Origin: Salinimicrobium sp. TH3
GTDB taxonomy: Bacteria > Bacteroidota > Bacteroidia > Flavobacteriales > Flavobacteriaceae
NCBI RefSeq assembly: GCF_026676115.1
Contig: NZ_JAPONB010000013.1
Span: forward strand, 1 to 64,000
Direction: 5' to 3'
Length of the DNA: 64,000 nucleotides
Under the pieces are notes generated by a model that was given only the letters and a program-made list of their open reading frames with translations, was not told where the DNA came from and made no database searches. The translations under genes and the position numbers were made by a program. Below are positions 8,737 through 17,204 of this stretch, in pieces (position 1 is the stretch's first letter; each line of letters begins with the position of its first letter).

Positions 8737-11157
8737 ATGAAGAAGATAATAGCAATTTGCCTCATCTCACTTTTAGTTTCCTGTGCCGATGATCGTCCTA
8801 CTGCAAGTGCACTTACAGATTTTTTACCAAAGGAGCCAGCGGTCATTCTTCAAATGCAAAACCCGGATCTGTTCTTTAGCAATCTACAGAATAATGATTT
8901 TCTTAAGCTAAACTCAAACCATTCCCTTTATAAGGACATGGAGCAGAGGCTTGAAATATTGAAGTTTTTTCCTCACAAAAAAGAAGCTCTTCTTGTTCTC
9001 AGTACCGAAGGAGAAAAATCCTTTGATTTCCTTTTCATTAGTAAGAATGAGCTAAAACCAGTGAACCTTGACTCAATACAAAACCGGCAGGTAGAGACCA
9101 TAAATTCCGACGACTATGAAATAAAAAAATATGTGCTGGAAGACAAAACAGCCTATTCGGCGCGTATAGATAGCATTAGCCTGTTAAGCAGTTCGCTACA
9201 ATTACTGAAAGATGCTTCTAAAGGCAGCCACAGTTGGGATCCAGATCTTGAAACTGCATTTAAGGCTGCTTCCCCTAAGAAAACTTCTCTGTTTTTGAAT
9301 TCTGAAAAAGCGCCTTTTTTTCTTAAAGACATCTTCCCTGGTAGATTTTCTAACTTCAGCAAATGGACCGTGCTGGACATAGATATTTCGCAAAACGACA
9401 TTAGCCTAAATGGCATCACAGTTGCTTCCGACACCATTCCCCGAATCGTGAATGTGTTTAAGGAAGCAGGAACTGCCAAAAACACCCTCGCAAATATTGC
9501 TCCTGTTAACAGCGAAGAGTTCACCTCGATCTCTTTTAAAAATTTCAAAAAACTAAATGATAATTTGACCTTTTTAAGAGGTATTAAACAAGAATCTTTT
9601 TCTGATGAAATGTCCCTTCTCGAAACAGCCAGCGAAGCAGGAATAATTCAGCTTTCTGAAGGTTTTGTTTTTGCTGTTCATGCTAATGAACCCGAAAGTG
9701 CACGAAACACCTTCAGTTTTGAGCTTAAGCCAACCGAAGAATTCCGCGGAATACCAATTTATGAATATCCCAACTCCAATGCTTTTCAAAAAATGCTTCA
9801 GCCACTGCTGAATCCCGAAGAGCTTCATTTTTTCACCTTTTTGGATAATTATATTTTGTTCGGGAAAACTTCCGAAGCATTAAAAGAAGTGATGGCAGCC
9901 GTTCAGGATGAACTGGTTTTGGCAAATTCTGAAGCTTATAAGTCTTCTTCAGAAAATCTGAGTTCAGAAGCGTCCCTTTTGATATTGAGGAACAATCAGG
10001 CAAACAATGAAGACACATCGAATGGACTGGACTATACAAATTTTCCTATTTCGGCAATTCAATATATCTACCAGGACAACTTTGCGCACCTGCACAGTAT
10101 TCTAACTAAAAGCGCAGCTTTAAAGACCGAAAAACCAACTTCCCGGGCTGCGGCTATCAAACTTGGAGCTGCTTTAAACTCTCACCCCATTTTCTTTAAA
10201 AATCACCGTACCAACGGCATGGATATAGCTGTTCAGGATGTTCAAAATACGCTTTATCTAATCTCTCCCGAAGGTAAGATCCACTGGAAAAAGGAAATGG
10301 ACTCCCGCATTTTAGGCGACGTCCAGACGGTAGATATTCTAAGGAATGGAAGATATCAACTTGCCTTCGCCAGCAAAAATGCGCTGCATGTGATTGACCG
10401 GGATGGCAATCCTGTAAAACCATTCCCATTGAAGTTTAGAGATGAAATCACGCAGCCCCTTGCCATTTTTGACTATGACAACAAGAGAGATTACCGGTTC
10501 CTGATTGTACAGGGAAAAGAGGTTTTTATGTACGATCGAAAAGGAAGGAGTGTGAAAGGTTTCCAATTTTCCAAAGCGGAATCGGATATCGCACAGACTC
10601 CAAAGCACATTAGGATTGGGCGAAAGGATTACATCGTGATCCCCGAAACTTCAGGTAAATTGAATATTTTAAGCCGTACAGGGAAAATACGCGTCGCTGT
10701 AAAAGAAAATCTTGATTTTTCCGAAAATAAGTGGTACGAGTACGACGGAAACTTCGTCTCATCAAATACCAAAGGCCAGATCATCAAAATTGATGAAAAA
10801 GGAAATATCAAAAAAGAGGATCTTGATCTTACTGAAAACACCCGCATCACCGCCACCGCAAAAACTTTGGTGATGCTTTCAGAAAATGAGTTGACTATTA
10901 AAGGAAATTCGGTCACTCTCGATTTTGGACTTTACAGTGCGCCGCAAATCTTCTATATCAACAATAAGATCTATGTATCCGTGACCGACCTGCAGGCGAA
11001 GAAGGTATATGTTTTTGACAGCAATGCTACCTTACTGAATGGCTTTCCCGTTTACGGAAATTCATTAATAGACCTCAATAACGCAGATGATGACCCTGCT
11101 CTGGAACTTGTAGTACAGGGAGAAGAGGATGAAGTGCTGCTTTATGAAGTGCAGTGA
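8737..11157 (+). CDS. large lipoprotein of unknown function, propeller-like C-terminal half
   Basis: This 806-residue protein has a lipobox (LISLLVSC, Cys16) and is predicted to sit in an envelope membrane. The first half (about 20-450) resembles no family I can name. The second half contains repeated beta segments such as GKIHWKKEMDSRILGD, LHVIDRDGNPVKPFPLKF and VFMYDRKGRSVKGF. These look like blades of a PQQ- or FG-GAP-like propeller, ending with NNADDDPALELVVQGEEDEVLLYE. It follows rnhB closely. I recall this pairing as common in flavobacteria, but the function is unknown. The motifs suggest a protein-binding scaffold and not an enzyme (inference). Confidence 0.7.
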   Translation: MKKIIAICLISLLVSCADDRPTASALTDFLPKEPAVILQMQNPDLFFSNLQNNDFLKLNSNHSLYKDMEQRLEILKFFPHKKEALLVLSTEGEKSFDFLFISKNELKPVNLDSIQNRQVETINSDDYEIKKYVLEDKTAYSARIDSISLLSSSLQLLKDASKGSHSWDPDLETAFKAASPKKTSLFLNSEKAPFFLKDIFPGRFSNFSKWTVLDIDISQNDISLNGITVASDTIPRIVNVFKEAGTAKNTLANIAPVNSEEFTSISFKNFKKLNDNLTFLRGIKQESFSDEMSLLETASEAGIIQLSEGFVFAVHANEPESARNTFSFELKPTEEFRGIPIYEYPNSNAFQKMLQPLLNPEELHFFTFLDNYILFGKTSEALKEVMAAVQDELVLANSEAYKSSSENLSSEASLLILRNNQANNEDTSNGLDYTNFPISAIQYIYQDNFAHLHSILTKSAALKTEKPTSRAAAIKLGAALNSHPIFFKNHRTNGMDIAVQDVQNTLYLISPEGKIHWKKEMDSRILGDVQTVDILRNGRYQLAFASKNALHVIDRDGNPVKPFPLKFRDEITQPLAIFDYDNKRDYRFLIVQGKEVFMYDRKGRSVKGFQFSKAESDIAQTPKHIRIGRKDYIVIPETSGKLNILSRTGKIRVAVKENLDFSENKWYEYDGNFVSSNTKGQIIKIDEKGNIKKEDLDLTENTRITATAKTLVMLSENELTIKGNSVTLDFGLYSAPQIFYINNKIYVSVTDLQAKKVYVFDSNATLLNGFPVYGNSLIDLNNADDDPALELVVQGEEDEVLLYEVQ

Positions 11158-11213
11158 TTAGGGATTAGTAAAGGTTAAGAGATTTTTCGTGAATTCGTGG
11201 CAACCATTTTGCA

Positions 11214-11243
11214 TCTTGAACTTTGAATCTTGAATCTTGAACT
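11214..11243. repeat. short imperfect direct repeats between convergent genes
   Basis: CTTGAAC/TTTGAAT/CTTGAAT/CTTGAAC follow each other between the lipoprotein and lipB stops, preceded by the flavobacterial filler TTTTTCGTGAATTCGTGGC. No hairpin with a T run is evident. Confidence 0.4.
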
Positions 11244-11942
11244 CTAAACCAGTTTTGCTTCAAAAAGGGCGGCAAAGTGCTTCTTTATTTTTTGTTTCAC
11301 CTCGTCCACAGGAACTTCTTTAACTCCAAGCTCCACATTTAAGGAAGTAACCGCTTTACCTTTTATTCCGCAGGGAACAATGTTGTCGAAATAGCCAAGA
11401 TCTGCATTTACATTAAATGCAAAGCCGTGCATTGTCACCCATCGGCTGGCGCGAACGCCCATCGCACATATTTTCCTTGCAAAAGGAGTTTCGGAATCCA
11501 ACCACACTCCTGTTTCCCCTTTACTGCGGCCGGCTTTTACTCCGTATTCCTCAAGCGTGAGAATTATAGTTTCTTCTAAAAGTCTGAGATATTTGTGAAT
11601 ATCTGAAAAGAAATTTTCAAGGTCAAGAATAGGGTATCCCACTATTTGCCCCGGGCCATGATAAGTAATATCCCCTCCCCTGTTGATCTTGTAAAAAGTG
11701 GCATTTTTTTGTTTTAATTGCTCCTCATTGATCAAAAGATGGGAGATATCTCCGCTTTTTCCGAGAGTATATACATGGGGATGCTCTACAAAAAGAAGGT
11801 GGTTTTTTGTAGCTTCTACAGTTCCTTCTCTGCGATTGGAAATTTTTTGATCCAGAATCTCCTTAAAAAGTTGTTCCTGGTACTCCCAAATTTCTTTGTA
11901 ATCCCGCAGTCCTAATTCCTGAAAATTTATATTTTTATTCAA
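11244..11942 (-). CDS. lipB: lipoyl(octanoyl) transferase
   Basis: LipB moves octanoate from acyl carrier protein to lipoyl-dependent enzymes in the cytoplasm, the first step of lipoate synthesis. The 232 residues carry the family motif RGGDITYHGPGQIVGYPILDL near residue 88, KICAMGVR (conserved Lys) and the catalytic Cys in IVPCGIKGKAVTSL. Length is as expected. It runs convergent to the upstream lipoprotein gene and follows the small YqaE gene on its own strand with a 47-bp gap. Confidence 0.96.
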   Translation of the reverse strand: MNKNINFQELGLRDYKEIWEYQEQLFKEILDQKISNRREGTVEATKNHLLFVEHPHVYTLGKSGDISHLLINEEQLKQKNATFYKINRGGDITYHGPGQIVGYPILDLENFFSDIHKYLRLLEETIILTLEEYGVKAGRSKGETGVWLDSETPFARKICAMGVRASRWVTMHGFAFNVNADLGYFDNIVPCGIKGKAVTSLNVELGVKEVPVDEVKQKIKKHFAALFEAKLV

Positions 11943-11989
11943 ATCGTATATTTAGAATTGAAATATGAGCTCGAGAAGTGAGATTGGTA

Positions 11990-12145
11990 TTACCTCTTGT
12001 TATTCAAAATGATCAAAGCTGCGATCACTCCGGGAATCCATCCCAGAAGGGTAAGGATCAAAACAATTAAAATAGACCCACAGCCTCTGTCCATTACAGC
12101 CAGCGGTGGGAAAAGAATCGATAATATTACTCTCCAAAGACTCAT
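11990..12145 (-). CDS. YqaE/Pmp3 family small membrane protein
   Basis: A 51-residue protein made of two membrane helices joined by a short loop (ILSILFPPLAVMDRGCGS, then a helix ending in GWIPGVIAALIIL), the hallmark of the Pmp3 family. Members are linked to membrane potential and salt stress in other organisms. The ATG at 12145 gives the standard family N-terminus; an upstream start would add 21 unrelated residues. A TATCTTTG box lies only 8 nt before it, implying a very short leader. Confidence 0.85.
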   Translation of the reverse strand: MSLWRVILSILFPPLAVMDRGCGSILIVLILTLLGWIPGVIAALIILNNKR

Positions 12146-12153
12146 AAGTATTG

Positions 12154-12161
12154 CAAAGATA
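12154..12161 (-). promoter_or_regulatory. -7 box for the YqaE gene
   Basis: The minus strand reads TATCTTTG, ending 8 nt before the ATG at 12145. The nearest TTG is only 13 nt further upstream, shorter than usual. If real, the mRNA would have a leader of a few nucleotides. Confidence 0.35.
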
Positions 12162-12208
12162 TCAAAATTTACTGCAACCTTGTAAACGGCCTCCACTTCA
12201 AAAAACAA

Positions 12209-12239
12209 TTGATTGGTAGTCCATTAGTCTGTATCTTTG
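12209..12239 (+). promoter_or_regulatory. promoter for lysS
   Basis: TTG at 12209-12211 (or 12213-12215) precedes TATCTTTG at 12232-12239 by 20 (or 16) nt, a good Bacteroidota promoter, 25 nt before the lysS ATG. Confidence 0.6.
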
Positions 12240-12264
12240 CCAGTCGAAATTTGAAATTAAAAAC

Positions 12265-13962
12265 ATGCATTTATCTGAACAGGAAATCATTCGTCGTGAG
12301 AAACTTGACTCTCTGCGAAAATTAAATATTGATCCTTATCCCGCAGCTCTTTATCCCGTTGACCATACTACTTCGGAAATTAAAGCTGAATTTGAAGAAA
12401 ACAAGAAGGTGGTAATCGCCGGTAGGTTAATGTCAAGAAGGATCCAGGGAAAAGCTTCATTTGCTGAAATTCAGGACTCCACCGGAAGGATTCAGGTGTA
12501 TTTCAACCGTGATGAGATCTGTACCGGGGATGATAAAAGCAAGTACAACGATATTTACAAAAAACTCCTCGACATAGGAGATTTTATAGGAATTGAAGGA
12601 GAGCTTTTCAAGACGCAAGTAGGAGAAAAGACGGTAATGGTGAAAAATTTTACCCTTTTAAGCAAGTCTTTAAAACCTCTTCCGCTTCCAAAGACCGATA
12701 AGGAAGGTCACATTTTTGATGAATTCAATGATCCCGAATTACGCTACCGCCAGCGTTATGCCGATTTGGCTGTAAACCCAAAAGTAAAAGAGATCTTTAT
12801 AAAAAGGACAAAGCTGTTCAATGCGATGCGTAACTTTTTTAACGACAAAGGCTACTTTGAAGTTGAAACGCCCATTTTACAATCCATTCCGGGGGGAGCA
12901 GCTGCAAGGCCGTTTATCACGCATCACAATGCGCTGGATATTCCACTTTACCTAAGGATTGCGAACGAACTTTACTTAAAGCGTCTTATTGTAGGTGGTT
13001 TCGACGGAGTATATGAATTCTCAAAGAACTTCCGCAATGAAGGTATGGATCGTACGCACAATCCCGAGTTCACTGCCATGGAGATCTATGTAGCTTACAA
13101 AGACTACAATTGGATGATGGAGTTTACAGAGAATTTGCTGGAACATTGCGCCGTTGCCGTAAATGGCACTACAGAGGCTACCTTCGGAAAGCACCAGGTG
13201 GACTTTAAGGCTCCGTATGCCCGAATCACGATGACCGATGCCATTAAGAAATTCACAGATTTCGATATTACCGGAAAGTCTGAAAAAGAACTTTTTGAGG
13301 CTGCCAAAGGCATGGGTATAGAAGTAGATGAAACCATGGGTAAAGGAAAACTTATCGATGAGATCTTTGGTGAGAAATGTGAAGGCAACTTTATTCAGCC
13401 AACATTTATTACAGATTATCCTAAAGAAATGAGCCCGCTTTGTAAAGAACACCGCGAAAACCCTGAATTGACCGAAAGATTTGAACTCATGGTTTGCGGT
13501 AAAGAGATCGCCAATGCTTATTCTGAGCTAAACGATCCTATCGACCAGCGAAACCGTTTTGAGGAGCAATTAACTTTGTCTGAAAAAGGGGATGATGAGG
13601 CAATGTTTATTGACAATGACTTTTTACGTGCCCTGGAGTACGGAATGCCTCCATCATCGGGCCTTGGTATTGGAATGGACAGGTTGATCATGTTCCTTAC
13701 CAACAAGCAGTCCATTCAGGAAGTACTTTTCTTCCCGCAAATGAAGCCAGAAAAGAGAGCTGCAACGCCAAAACCAGAAGATTTCATAAAAATTGGGGTT
13801 CCTCAGGAATGGGTAGATACCGTTATGCATGAGTTTGGAACGGTTGCCAAGCTTCAGGAAAATAAGGCCACCCAGGTCCACCAGAAGCTGAATGGTCTTC
13901 GCAAAAAAAATAAACTACCCGTTGCTGCGCTGCAGCTTGACGAAGTAGAAAAGTGGTTTTAA
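12265..13962 (+). CDS. lysS: lysyl-tRNA synthetase, class II
   Basis: LysS charges tRNA-Lys with lysine in the cytoplasm. The 565-residue protein has the N-terminal OB-fold tRNA-binding domain (about 55-150, VVIAGRLMSRRIQGKASFAEIQD). The class II core follows, with motif 2 FSKNFRNEGMDRTHNPEFT and motif 3 GLGIGMDRLIMFL. After motif 3 comes about 70 extra residues (from MKPEKRA to the end), absent from the E. coli enzyme but, as I recall, usual in Bacteroidota. It is a single gene with its own promoter and lies convergent to the SprF gene. Confidence 0.97.
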   Translation: MHLSEQEIIRREKLDSLRKLNIDPYPAALYPVDHTTSEIKAEFEENKKVVIAGRLMSRRIQGKASFAEIQDSTGRIQVYFNRDEICTGDDKSKYNDIYKKLLDIGDFIGIEGELFKTQVGEKTVMVKNFTLLSKSLKPLPLPKTDKEGHIFDEFNDPELRYRQRYADLAVNPKVKEIFIKRTKLFNAMRNFFNDKGYFEVETPILQSIPGGAAARPFITHHNALDIPLYLRIANELYLKRLIVGGFDGVYEFSKNFRNEGMDRTHNPEFTAMEIYVAYKDYNWMMEFTENLLEHCAVAVNGTTEATFGKHQVDFKAPYARITMTDAIKKFTDFDITGKSEKELFEAAKGMGIEVDETMGKGKLIDEIFGEKCEGNFIQPTFITDYPKEMSPLCKEHRENPELTERFELMVCGKEIANAYSELNDPIDQRNRFEEQLTLSEKGDDEAMFIDNDFLRALEYGMPPSSGLGIGMDRLIMFLTNKQSIQEVLFFPQMKPEKRAATPKPEDFIKIGVPQEWVDTVMHEFGTVAKLQENKATQVHQKLNGLRKKNKLPVAALQLDEVEKWF

Positions 13963-13987
13963 AATACCCTTTTTGACACTATACCAG

Positions 13988-14110
13988 AAACGGTCTTAAA
14001 AGCCCTGATTGCGTCAACCTGATCTTGTTTCAGGTTCTGGTTTGTTTTCAAACGAAATAAGATTCTGAAGTAAATTCAGAATGACGTAAGATGTACTTTT
14101 AAGACCGTTT
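13988..14110. repeat. 123-bp nested inverted-repeat element (REP/MITE-like or giant terminator)
   Basis: Perfect 15-bp ends, AAACGGTCTTAAAAG (13988-14002) and CTTTTAAGACCGTTT (14096-14110), enclose a second pair, CGTCA (14012-14016) with TGACG (14082-14086). Inside are three small hairpins: AACCTGA/TCAGGTT, GTTT/AAAC and ATTCTGAA/TTCAGAAT. It fills the gap between two convergent genes, and a T run follows on the plus strand, so it may also end transcription. No open frame or transposase is present. I recall sequences like the ATTCTGAA hairpin recurring between genes in marine flavobacteria. Confidence 0.7.
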
Positions 14111-14111
14111 T

Positions 14112-15113
14112 TTAATTTATGGCAGGGCAGCCGCAATGGTAGCGTTTACGTGCGGCACCAAAATTATAACCCAAAGTGATCTGGTGAAACCCGCTGTTGC
14201 TTAACACCACATTATTAAACTGCTGCGAATAGGTGTATCCAAAAAGAAAACTGCGATATTCCACGCCGGCAAAAGGAGTCACATATCTCAAATTTTCATT
14301 ATTCTCTTCTACTTTGTCCAGTCCCTGCCGGTAAGAAATTCCTGTCCAAATCTGGCCAAAATCAAAGTTTCTATAAGCTTTGAGGTTTGCATCAATTGCC
14401 TTTTCACCGGTGTCTTCAGCCACTTGCAGCATAGCAGAAGGTTCCAAATACCAGTCGTAAGAAGGAGAAAATATATAACCGCTTGTCAAAAAATATTTTC
14501 TTTGATTCACAACGATATTTTCAGAATTAAATAGTTCTCTGTTAACCGGCAACAGGTTTTTGGCTGCAAAATGTATATAAAATTCTTTTTTAAAATAGGA
14601 CATCCCCACATCCATATTGGCGTAAGCCACAGAAGTCTTTTCCTGCCCCAGTAAAGGATCTGGCTGAGTGAAGCCACTTTGATCGAGCCGGTGCTGGATC
14701 ACACCTGCGCTTATCCCAAAACTCAACCGGTGTAACTCAAGGTCTCGGGAAGGCAGCCTCAAATGATAAGCGAAAGTTCCGTAGGCCCCCGATTTGGAAA
14801 AATTGCCATTATGGTCATTAAAAATAATAGCTCCTATCCCTTCTTTGTTTCCTAGTCTCCCATTGATTGTAAGAGTTTGCATTCCAGGTGCGTCGTCTAC
14901 ATCAAACCATTGCTGCCTTGCAGTTATTCGCAATTGATTTCTTCCCGCTGCTCCAGCAAGAGAAGGATGAAGAAGAAATAAATTATCTGTGAGGTAATCT
15001 GAATAGGTGGGAATAATTTCCTGGGCAGTTACAGCACTTACTTCCAAAAAAAATATGAGGATCATTATCCAAAAAGGGGATTCTTTGAGTATATTTTTTT
15101 TGTTTTGGCGCAT
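14112..15113 (-). CDS. PorP/SprF family type IX secretion membrane protein
   Basis: This 333-residue outer membrane protein has a long signal peptide (cut after EVSAVTAQ, about residue 30) and the family's opening IIPTYSDYLTDNLFLLHPSLAGA followed by barrel strands. PorP/SprF proteins receive particular type B cargo during type IX secretion. The gene for such a cargo lies directly upstream with a 1-bp gap, the classic pairing, so this is most likely its dedicated partner. Confidence 0.92.
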   Translation of the reverse strand: MRQNKKNILKESPFWIMILIFFLEVSAVTAQEIIPTYSDYLTDNLFLLHPSLAGAAGRNQLRITARQQWFDVDDAPGMQTLTINGRLGNKEGIGAIIFNDHNGNFSKSGAYGTFAYHLRLPSRDLELHRLSFGISAGVIQHRLDQSGFTQPDPLLGQEKTSVAYANMDVGMSYFKKEFYIHFAAKNLLPVNRELFNSENIVVNQRKYFLTSGYIFSPSYDWYLEPSAMLQVAEDTGEKAIDANLKAYRNFDFGQIWTGISYRQGLDKVEENNENLRYVTPFAGVEYRSFLFGYTYSQQFNNVVLSNSGFHQITLGYNFGAARKRYHCGCPAIN

Positions 15114-15114
15114 C

Positions 15115-16974
15115 CTAACGTTTTAAAGTAAAATGTCCCTTAACAGGTTCAAAACCTTCTATTGAAAGGTGAAACCAGTAATCTTCTGAGGGCAGATCTT
15201 TTCCGCTAAAAGTTCCATCCCAGGAAAATCCTTCTCCTTTTCCGGAAGCCAGTATTTTTCCATAGCGGTTAAAAACTCTTATCTCTGAACTGCTGAAATA
15301 TTCGATCCCTTTCAATTCAAACCTGTCATTGATTCCGTCATTATTGGGAGTAATAAATTTGGGCATCACAATATGAGGGAATTCTTCAGAAACTGTGTTG
15401 CAGCCTTCAAGATCCCGTATATAAGCAGTGTAAACTCCGCCGGAAATATTCTGGAACATATTAGATCCCTGAAAATTGTTACCATCCAGGGAATACTGGA
15501 ACTCTCCTACATTTGCAGGTTCAATGATAACAGAAGTTCCTTCGGAAGTTATTTTGCCAATCTCTGCAACATCTACTACACTCACTTCAAATTGCTTAAT
15601 TGAACTACAGCCACTGGGATTTGTTATTATAACTGAATAACCCTGGGACTGGGTGACGACAATATTTTGGGTGGTGGCTCCAGTATTCCATTGATATGTG
15701 AAATTACCCACCCCGGCGTCAAGTCTTATTTCCTGTCCCGGACAAAGCTGCCTCTCTTCATCAACAACCTGGGGCTTTGAAAAGATTTGTAGTTCAACCG
15801 GAGTTCGCGGGCCGGGATTACAGTCAAAACCCGTCTTTTTAGCTTCGGCATAGTACCTTCCTGCAGCAGGAGGAACAAAAGCGTTTCCTGTTGCCACCTC
15901 CACCCCGCCTGTAGCACTATCATACCACCTAACCGATTCGTCACTCTCAACTATCACCTCAAGCGATGGGACAGGATCCCCTTCACAAACATCCAAATCT
16001 CCCAGGCTCACTGGAGCTTCAGGTGTTTCCACTACAAATACGGCAAAAGATTCAGAAACCGAACTGCAGAGATTGGTAACCAGATTCACTGCATCTTCAG
16101 CCACTTTTACTCTAAAGAACCGGGTCGAACTAATTGGAGAAGAAGAAAAATTCATTCCTGTTTCCCCCGCAATATCCTGCCAGTTCACATCGTCTACACT
16201 TTCCTGCCACTGGAAAGCATGGCTGGTATACACTGTATTATCGGGCGTTGCGGTAAGCTCAACGGTGACAGGAGCATCAGGTTCGCAAACTTCAAGAAAA
16301 GTTTCAGAAAGATTGGGAGAACTAACCTTAGTCAGGTCGCCGCAGGACCTAAAGATTATATCGTCAATAGCAAGGTCATTTCCGCAGCCACCAACTCCGT
16401 TATTAAACATTTTTAGTATTACCTTATTTTGACCTGCCTGAGACCTGAAGGTAAGTGCTTTTTGACTCCAGACAGGATTAACCGAGGAATAGATATCTCC
16501 GGTACTTCCTTCAGCTAAAATTGTATTTCCTGTTTGATCAAGGATCTGGAAAATTACATTAATTGGAATTTCCCCATTAGGACAATCACTTCTTGAAGCA
16601 TTGAAAATATTTATTAAGAAAGCAGAAAATTCATAAGTTGTGGCCTCACAAAGACCCGAAATTTCTCTTTGAAAAAACAGTCCGGCATTATTGTCATCTG
16701 CATTAACAATGAGCGCATTTCCATTGGATAAGGTAGTATTAGGCAAATAAGAATGCCATCCACCAATTTGCTGCCCAATAGTACTCGAAATGGTATAAAA
16801 ACCGTCGTAAGGATCGCCCGAAACACGAATATACGTTGTGGTTCCCGCAGGTAAAGTCCCCGACGAAAAATCCTCATGGAAAATAGGAACTCCTTTACTG
16901 CCCTCACAAAAACCCAGCTGGGAAAAAATATTCCCCGAAATGAAGAAAAAGATAAGAAATAAGAGGTTTTTCAT
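15115..16974 (-). CDS. secreted adhesin-like protein with T9SS type B sorting domain
   Basis: The 619-residue protein begins with a signal peptide (MKNLLFLIFFFISGNIFSQ). Residues about 28-210 form a jelly-roll-like domain (FHEDFSSGTLPAGTTTYIRV) ending in CGNDLAIDDIIFRSCGD. Several Ig-like and SprB-type repeats follow. The last 85 residues are the gliding-motility-associated C-terminal domain (FITPNNDGINDRF, IRVFNRYGKILASGKG, WDGTFSGKDLPSEDYWF, GHFTLKR), the type B signal for type IX secretion. The jelly-roll might bind a glycan (inference). It forms an operon with the PorP/SprF gene. A TACCTTTG box ends 7 nt before the ATG. Confidence 0.9.
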   Translation of the reverse strand: MKNLLFLIFFFISGNIFSQLGFCEGSKGVPIFHEDFSSGTLPAGTTTYIRVSGDPYDGFYTISSTIGQQIGGWHSYLPNTTLSNGNALIVNADDNNAGLFFQREISGLCEATTYEFSAFLINIFNASRSDCPNGEIPINVIFQILDQTGNTILAEGSTGDIYSSVNPVWSQKALTFRSQAGQNKVILKMFNNGVGGCGNDLAIDDIIFRSCGDLTKVSSPNLSETFLEVCEPDAPVTVELTATPDNTVYTSHAFQWQESVDDVNWQDIAGETGMNFSSSPISSTRFFRVKVAEDAVNLVTNLCSSVSESFAVFVVETPEAPVSLGDLDVCEGDPVPSLEVIVESDESVRWYDSATGGVEVATGNAFVPPAAGRYYAEAKKTGFDCNPGPRTPVELQIFSKPQVVDEERQLCPGQEIRLDAGVGNFTYQWNTGATTQNIVVTQSQGYSVIITNPSGCSSIKQFEVSVVDVAEIGKITSEGTSVIIEPANVGEFQYSLDGNNFQGSNMFQNISGGVYTAYIRDLEGCNTVSEEFPHIVMPKFITPNNDGINDRFELKGIEYFSSSEIRVFNRYGKILASGKGEGFSWDGTFSGKDLPSEDYWFHLSIEGFEPVKGHFTLKR

Positions 16975-16981
16975 CTTCCTT

Positions 16982-17014
16982 CAAAGGTACGGGAATGAAG
17001 AGGGATTTTAACAA
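16982..17014 (-). promoter_or_regulatory. promoter of the type B cargo operon, near-leaderless
   Basis: On the minus strand TTG (17012-17014) is followed after 22 nt by TACCTTTG (16982-16989). The start codon lies only 7 nt past the box, so the mRNA would have almost no leader. The remaining divergent gap to 17204 holds only a short ATGAT/ATCAT inverted repeat near 17037. Confidence 0.4.
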
Positions 17015-17204
17015 AACCTTAGCAGCTTCTTTTTATGATCTTTATCATGATTTTTATTTCTCTGTACTTCAGTTTAAACCTTTTACTCCCTCTCCTGTCC
17101 AAGTATTAGCAAAATGCACCTCATTTTATTTTAAAAGGTTTTGGTTAGGCAACCGGAATCGGTTTTTATAAATTGGGCAATTCTTAACTAATTAATTCTA
17201 CTTA

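Noticed and set aside
13988-14110. A complete insertion sequence
   Set aside because: Only 123 bp, no transposase and no clear target duplication; kept as a non-autonomous repeat or terminator.
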